From NCBI GenBank assembly GCA_963691655.1, contig OY829328.1, positions 15,764,704 to 15,828,703 on the forward strand: a DNA stretch of 64,000 nt. The letters run 5' to 3'. This document shows positions 57,876-64,000 of the stretch, piece by piece. Every line of letters begins with the position of its first letter. The first letter of the stretch is position 1. Origin of the DNA: Toxonevra muliebris. Lineage: Eukaryota; Arthropoda; Insecta; Diptera; Pallopteridae. The notes beneath the pieces are model-generated. The model did no database searches and was not told the DNA's origin. It saw nothing but the letters and a program-made list of their open reading frames with translations. The position numbers and the translations under genes are program-made.

Positions 57876-59534
57876 TGGTAAAACCATTTAATGGTATTTT
57901 TGGAAAACAAACACTTATTTATCAAAATCTTCTCAAATTAATATCAAAATATTCATTAAAAAATTTATCAAAAACTCTCAATAAATTTCTCTATCTTAGC
58001 GTAAATATCAAATCCAATTAAGTAAAAACTCAAAAACATAAGCATTTGTTAGAGATGAAATGTGTAAATGAAACTAATATCTACATGAAAAGCGTTTTTT
58101 TTTTTACAGTTGATCTGCTTCAAATTAAACGAAAATTCAACAAAGATGTAATGTTTTAGTTTCGATTTATTTCGTTATCATTTAAAGTATATTTCAAAAA
58201 GCTTCCTTTTCCATTACCAGCTGCCATCACGATTTCTTAACTATTATATTTCAAGAGTATCAATCTGAAACCTACGTTCCCCTGTCAGAGCTAACAAAAT
58301 TCAATATACGTGGACCTAAAAAATAAGTTTTGGTCATAATTTTGATGGTAAAATATGCAAAGAAAATTTCTAAATTTAATGGCCCATAGTCATAGCCGAA
58401 AATAAAATGTAACTATGTAGCATTCTAATAAACTTTACAAAGTTTTTTGAATTGAGTGTATTAGCAAAAACAATTATGAATAAATGTTTACAAGACAAAT
58501 AACAACAACAATTTAGAAAAGCTTAAAGAAGAAATTAACAAAAATTGTTATCATTCTCAAAAAACAAAAAACGCATAAACATAAAATTTTACAAATATAC
58601 ACCTACATACATAATACACACTCGCATAGACAACCGCATATATCCATACACCCAAAGAAAAATATACCCAGTACGAATAAAGGAGTCAATTGACAAATAG
58701 ACTAGGTCCCTGAAAAATGAAGTCAATTTAAGTTTAAAGGTTTCAAACATGAACATAACAGAACAAAAAAAAAAAAATAAATTACTTTCACAGAGTTTAG
58801 TGAGCAAAAAATAAAATAAAATGAGAATCAATTAAAATTTTATGATAATTTTTTGTAGTACACCAACCAGCTGATAGGTATAGCAAAAAGTGTTGGTAAA
58901 AACATTTATCTATTTGCAATCAATAACTAATTTAATTCGTTAAAGTTTAGTTTAATAAATAGAAATTTCTTCAAGCTTATGTTAACAACATGACCGATTT
59001 TTATTTATATTCTACAATGAATAAAAATTAAGATTGGTTTTATTTTTATTCTTCAATATTAAAATTTGTAACTGATTTTTATTTTTATTTTTCATATATA
59101 TTTATTATCGGAAGTTTTGAAAGAAAGTTTTTACATATGATTTTTAAATATAAAAATTAACAAAAAAAAAAAATTATTATTTTCAGTGCCTGGTTTCAAA
59201 GGATGCTAATAAGTCAAATTCCAAGTGTTACAAAAGTATGTTTTGAAAATAAAAATTATCATCAGTTACGGTTAGATCGATCAGTTCGATCCACGACCAA
59301 AATTATGATCTTCAAATTTATCAAAACTAGTAGGCGAGCGTAAGTGAGCAAGGTCTCTTGTCAGACTAATAATCGGATAACCGCGTATCTTTTTTAACTT
59401 TGAAAGTGAAAAGCTTTTAGTAGCCTCACAAATATTAAATATTAACATTTAGAAAAACTGGTTGTTGAATGTGAAGCGATGGCAAAAACTTCGCCAATGA
59501 AACAGAAATTTATAAAAATGTAACTTGTACATAG
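57876..59534. other. Intergenic or intronic, AT-rich
   Basis: No gene or bounded element was recognised. Confidence 0.5.
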
Positions 59535-59720
59535 CCGTCGTCGCTGTGGCGTATTGGTTAGGTGTTGGACAGCTGCGCGCAGGGAACTCGGGTACAATGC
59601 TTGGTACGGTCAACATAAAAAAAAACAAAATTTATTAGGCCCAATTTCTTAGCTAGTAATGGCAAAATTCCTTGAGTAAAAACTGCCTAAGGTAAGCTTT
59701 TCATTTCGCCTTTCGGATCC
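59535..59720 (+). repeat. tRNA-derived SINE-like element
   Basis: The head TGGCGTATTGGTTAGGTG is tRNA-like around an A-box. The B-box region is decayed (CTCGGGTACAATGC). The body CTTAGCTAGTAATGGCAAAA and TTGAGTAAAAACTGCC matches the minus-strand bodies at 9160-9400 and 34855-35025. Confidence 0.6.
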
Positions 59721-61396
59721 AGTGTTTTTTGAATATTAAATATTAGATGGAGAGCCTTAACTAAATCTGTCCTATCAAGACGGTTGTCACTTCAATACAA
59801 TCTCTTTCATAAAACTAAATAAGCTCTTATCTCTTAGCTCTTATCAGCGTGGAAATCGCCTGAATAATGATAGTTACCATAGCTGCCAGCCATAACAACG
59901 AAAACGAAGAAATTTCACTCCAAGAAAAAATCATTCCTCGATGAATAAGAGAGGACTCTAACGTCAAATTCAATAGTCTGCTAAAGTTTTCTGACCTGAC
60001 TAAATGACATTTGAGGCGAAAAGCACAGTTGACCACCGCATATGAGAATTGCCTGCGAATAAACGCAGTTTTTCAAATAATGAAATCACAACTAGCTAAA
60101 ATTAGCTGATTTCTCTCACTGGGTTATAAATAAACATCAATATATGTATGTATAAATGTTTGTGTATTTCTACACAGCGTATGCGGCTTTTGTTTTCATT
60201 TGTATGGGTCTATGCACAATACATATGTAGTTACATACATTCATATGTGCATGTATGTACATACGTATGTCAAAATTACCGCAAACACACAAAGTCAAGT
60301 CAAATTAATTAATAAATGTTGTTGTTGCTGTAGATAGCAGCAGTATAGCAGCCCAAGTAATATTTTCAAAGGAAAAGGAAGTAGCAGAAACACAGAATAC
60401 AGGAAAGCAAAAATGCTACCATAAAAATTTAAGCACTTAATAAATGTGCCAAATTGTACCCCATTAAAAGCGATAATAACTCAACGTCACATATTTACTT
60501 GTATGTACGCACAAGCACACACCCGCGCACATAAAATGTGTTTGTTTACATACATACGTATGTATAATGTACATACTGTATACATATAGTATATATTTCT
60601 ACACACATATGTATGCAAGCATAATAATGAAAGGAAATGCGTTGAAATACGTTAAAGAAATGTATGTGTGCCACTTAACATTTCCGCTTCAGTTTTTCGT
60701 CAGACATACTTCAAAAATTTCCTTCGTTTTCTTCTTCTTCTTTTTCAACTTCCACTTCCGTTGGAAGGGAAAAACAATAAAATTTACGCTTTTTTTTATT
60801 TCTATACTTGTTATTAAAGGGGTTTGTGTTTTTGTTTTCGAAAGGAGTGGTCTAAGTGTGTATGTTTAGATGTGTGTGTGTGTTTGTGTGTGTAGAAGGC
60901 GTTGTCCTTGATGTGTGTAGGCAATAAAATTACATTTGTCGTGAAAATTATATTTGTTCTTCTCCTTTGTTTTTCGTTGTTTTGTTTGATAAAATGCGGA
61001 AACTTTATTTTGCATGAATATTAAATTTTGTGCTTTCATTCATTTGTTCATTCCATCATTCGGTACATTAAATTTGTTTTGCAATAATCTTGCAATTTTT
61101 TATTATGTGATATATAATGCATTCAACTTTTCCATAGATAAGTAAATAAATAGCTTTGCATGAATGAACGAGGAACTTTTCCAGATAAATTTAGCTTTTC
61201 AAAAATAAAAACAAATTTCATTGTATGCGTAACCGTAGCTTTTACACATTCTGTTTTTAGTTCTAACAAGGGATTTGAACAAAGCTTGAAGTCTTGGGAG
61301 GCATAGCACTTGGTGGTTGCAATTTTAGTATGGTTGTAACATAAGCAATCCACTATCATATTAAAAAAAAAAAAAATGCATGTAGTTTCACTTGTA
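59721..61396. other. Intergenic or intronic, AT-rich
   Basis: No gene is seen. It holds TACATATGTATG-type repeats (60125-60270, 60530-60620) and a GT-rich tract at about 60870-60895. Confidence 0.5.
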
Positions 61397-61483
61397 ACTT
61401 ATCGTCGCCTGAGAATTGATTTGGCGTATGTGTGTACAAATTCATATACCTATATGCCAAATCAATTCTCAGGCGACGTTATG
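61397..61483. repeat. 87-bp hairpin element, copy 2
   Basis: Same termini, arms and loop as 42138-42224 and identical length. Here the arms are almost perfect (GTCGCCTGAGAATTGATTTGG paired with CCAAATCAATTCTCAGGCGAC). TTAT again flanks the arms. Surrounding sequence is unrelated to copy 1. Confidence 0.9.
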
Positions 61484-63144
61484 CCATATCTGTATTTACC
61501 TATACAACTTGCCAATGCAGTCCTAAACACATTTCTGGGGCTGGGAAGTGGAAGTTTTTAACTTTGCACTGGACACCATCACGATATCGAAAATGCTTGC
61601 AAACAATGAAGTTCTTAAAACTTTGAAGCAAATGTAATTAGAATGGTTCTAAGTGCTGTGAATAAAGTGAATTAGCCAATTTTCACTAATCACGTTTTTG
61701 ACATTGTCGCAAGCGTTTCTTGATGTAAGAAATTGAGCTTTGACTTGACAGAATATAGCCAGAACAGGTAGCGTAATCGTTGCAGCAGTTGACAGTAGAT
61801 TTCAACTGGCTATATGGAACAATATCAAAATGAACTAACCGCTCAGCATCTCATCGTACGCCCATCAATACTTTAAGAGGTGAAATCCATCTTTAGATTG
61901 CTGTGCTGATTTGTCATTTTAACTAAGTCATTAATTCATTAACTAAGACATTAATTCGTTATTAATGCTTTATATTGTTGTAAAGAAATAAAAGTTCTTC
62001 CCTACCATCACGATCTGATTCACAAATCGCTTTTGACACTGGCGAGGTTGAAGTGAAGTATACTATAGGCATCAGTTCTTTGCTGAAGATTGCCGTTTGA
62101 AAGGCACTAATTTTTCTAGTTTTATGACTTTTTCTAGATTAAACAAGCGAATATGAATAATTGAATGATGGCTTACATGAAGCTCTGCGACATGTTCCTT
62201 CACCTTTGCAGTAGCGATATCATTGTCGCATGACCATAATGTGGACGAAGTCCAAACAACACCGAACTTCTATTTGAATGGCTAAGACAGAACTTTCTGC
62301 CTGGACCTCACTGAACGCAATGCTAACATAGTACATGATGCAATATCATTTTAAATGCTGCTGAAATAACAACAACCTTTACTGTTAGATTTTTGTAGAT
62401 AGTGGTTCTAGGAAGTTAATCATCCAGCTATTCAGTTCTTTCTGGAGAAAGATCATCTTGCTGGTCAAAATTTTTGCTTCTAAGTCATACAAAATAGCAT
62501 CAGCATATTTCAAATAACTCTAGTCGTTCACTGTAGGTGTTAATTTTTCGGAAATAAAAATTGTAAATATGTTCTTCAGATATCTTCATTTTATTAATTA
62601 TGTACACAGGTCTGCGAGTTTAAACTTATTTTAAGATAATTGAAAAAAGCAGCAGTTTCTTATGCTTACTTATATTTTGAGTCCGAATCGGAATGCAGAA
62701 TTTTTCTATTACGTCAGGGAACATTTTTAAGATTTTGTACCGTCCATAAAATTTATATACAATTTTGCATACTATAGTGTGGCAATTTCTAATGAAGCTA
62801 GAAAATAATTTAAAAAAATGTTTTCTAATTTTTATAGACGCTAGAAAATGGCCAAACCTGGTTTTTCTTACATTAAGATTCCTCAAAATCCTGTCGTGGT
62901 AGAAAAATGCTACTTTTCAGTGCGACTTGCTTGTTTTCAATCATCTTTCTGGGTTATATACTATATTGTGCAACAATTTGATAGAAGCTCTTCAGTGTGA
63001 AAGATGCAAGAACATTCAGATGTTCAAGCTCAGGATTTCATTATGCTCCTATTCAAAATCTTACAAAGCTTGAAATTCCCAAAACAAAATTTTTAAAAAT
63101 TTACAAAGGACCATCAAAAAAAACTTAATCGTAACAGTACAGGA
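61484..63144. other. Unclassified stretch, less AT-rich
   Basis: Base composition at about 61650-62400 is less AT-biased than its surroundings and looks like decayed transposon or retroelement DNA, but no domain could be read in any frame. Confidence 0.35.
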
Positions 63145-63148
63145 TTAA

Positions 63149-64000
63149 CCCTTCTGTTACATTAAGGTCATCTCGTGGCCTTTTTTTTTGCTTAATTTGC
63201 TAATATTTTCTAAAATAAACGTAATTTTGAGATTTCCCTTTGTTAATTCCTGTATTGAAGGGAAACCTTCCGAAAAAGTGGAAAAGTTTGCGAGCAACGA
63301 ATCTTCTGACGACTATATAATGAGTGGTGACTAGGAAAGTGTTGTTGGAGCACTATCGGCAAATGATAGCAGCATTCCCATGTACTAATCGAAGGATAAA
63401 TATATTGAGGGATCAGCGGAACCGACTGGACCCATTTATGCTAGGGCCAGGGTAGAAAACGTAATTCAGGGACGTCCTGGATGATCTATGCTTCACAGCG
63501 CACATGAAAAAAATTTCATATAAACAAATTGATGAAATAGAATTGCCTACGTTTTAAGGATAGAAATCAACTCTCTGGAACACGTCAAACATATTCAATC
63601 GAAAATCTGGGCTTAGACCTTCTTCAGGAAATGATTCGGCATAGAAAATGTTAGCCAAAAGCCAATTATAGGCAGATATTGTGCGAAATATTCGGACAGA
63701 AACACAAGAGCCTAGCACTGCGACAGGCGCTGCTCTGAAGAAGAGAAAAGCTAATCAACTTGCGCTGATTACTCAGCTGGATTTGCAGTAAAACGTACAA
63801 GTACTGCACTATTTGCAAAAAACCTGCGTATCCAAAACCCCTTACAATGATTACAGTTTATACAACCTATTGCCTTGAGTCCACATAGTAAATATATACC
63901 CAGTACAATTAATAAATGATAAAATTTAAATTCCAAATTATGAGTTTTCATACGATATTCATACAAAACACTAGCCAGGTCATTCCGTGACCTTAATATC
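63149..64000 (+). mobile_element. piggyBac-like element, internally deleted, right end cut by window edge
   Basis: TTAA (63145-63148) is followed by CCCTTCTGTTACATTAAGGTCA; near the right edge GGTCATTCCGTGACCTTAATATC reads, on the minus strand, ATATTAAGGTCA, the same subterminal motif. The final TTAA would lie just past 64000. Inside on the plus strand are fragments of a piggyBac transposase: an acidic N-terminal piece (EKVEKFASNESSDDYIMSGD, about 63268) and a C-terminal Cys-rich piece (KYCTICKKPAYPK, about 63800). Stops, frame changes and a large deletion separate them, so it is dead. Confidence 0.7.

Noticed and set aside
1..64000. CRISPR arrays, bacterial operons or phage
   Set aside because: No regularly spaced direct repeats, no ribosome-binding sites and clear spliceosomal introns; the DNA is eukaryotic.

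Overview
The window is AT-rich nuclear DNA from an insect, almost certainly a higher fly (Diptera, Brachycera) and plausibly a tephritid-like fruit fly. The reasons are introns with GT..AG (and one GC..AG) borders, a TATCGATA (DRE-type) promoter element, dense TACATATGTATA-type simple repeats, and many Tc1/mariner, pogo-like, piggyBac-like and non-LTR fragments. The species is an inference; no operons, Shine-Dalgarno sites or CRISPR arrays are present.

Four protein-coding genes can be supported. (1) A complete four-exon D-amino-acid/D-aspartate oxidase gene (5648-6947, +) encodes 335 residues ending in the peroxisomal signal SKL. (2) A UBE2W-type ubiquitin-conjugating enzyme (+) has a proximal first exon at 30249 that uses a GC donor, and four shared exons at 37810-38463. 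A small exon at 8144-8167 (MSSMSPSE) splices in phase to the same exons and probably is a distal alternative first exon, giving a gene of about 30 kb with two starts. (3) An intronless MAT1 gene (CDK-activating-kinase/TFIIH assembly factor, 42998-43960, -) has a DRE motif upstream. (4) The 3' part of an RNF144A-like RBR E3 ubiquitin ligase (49484-50586, -) lies in four exons; its N-terminal RING1 exon is not seen here.

The rest is transposon-rich intron and intergenic DNA. Recognisable elements are: two candidate Transib-like elements with CACAGTG ends (24001-25857 and 55910-57870); a DD37D (maT-type) mariner with decayed TIRs (36043-37338); two relics of a DD38E-spaced mariner-like transposase (16324-17245, 44560-44870); a TIR-bounded Tc1-like relic (21114-22328); pogo-like elements (18560-19720, perhaps 10570-11103); a piggyBac MITE with TTAA sites (41928-42122) and a piggyBac transposase relic running off the right edge (63149-64000); two unclassified TA-flanked elements (47027-47654, 50932-52816); two copies of an 87-bp hairpin; a perfect 161-bp inverted repeat (32802-33280); two opposed copies of one non-LTR element (31080-32056, 35285-35730); a PHD-finger retrotransposon ORF1 fragment (45383-45871); tRNA-derived SINE copies; and a 72-bp insert between perfect 15-bp direct repeats (45183-45284).

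Two of the four host genes act in ubiquitin transfer (the E2 UBE2W and an RBR E3), but nothing in the sequence links them functionally. The most striking signal is at 24001-25857. Its two termini read as heptamer-23-nonamer and heptamer-12-nonamer, the 12/23 layout of V(D)J recombination signals. The 55910-57870 element has 23-spaced ends and a perfect 5-bp target duplication.
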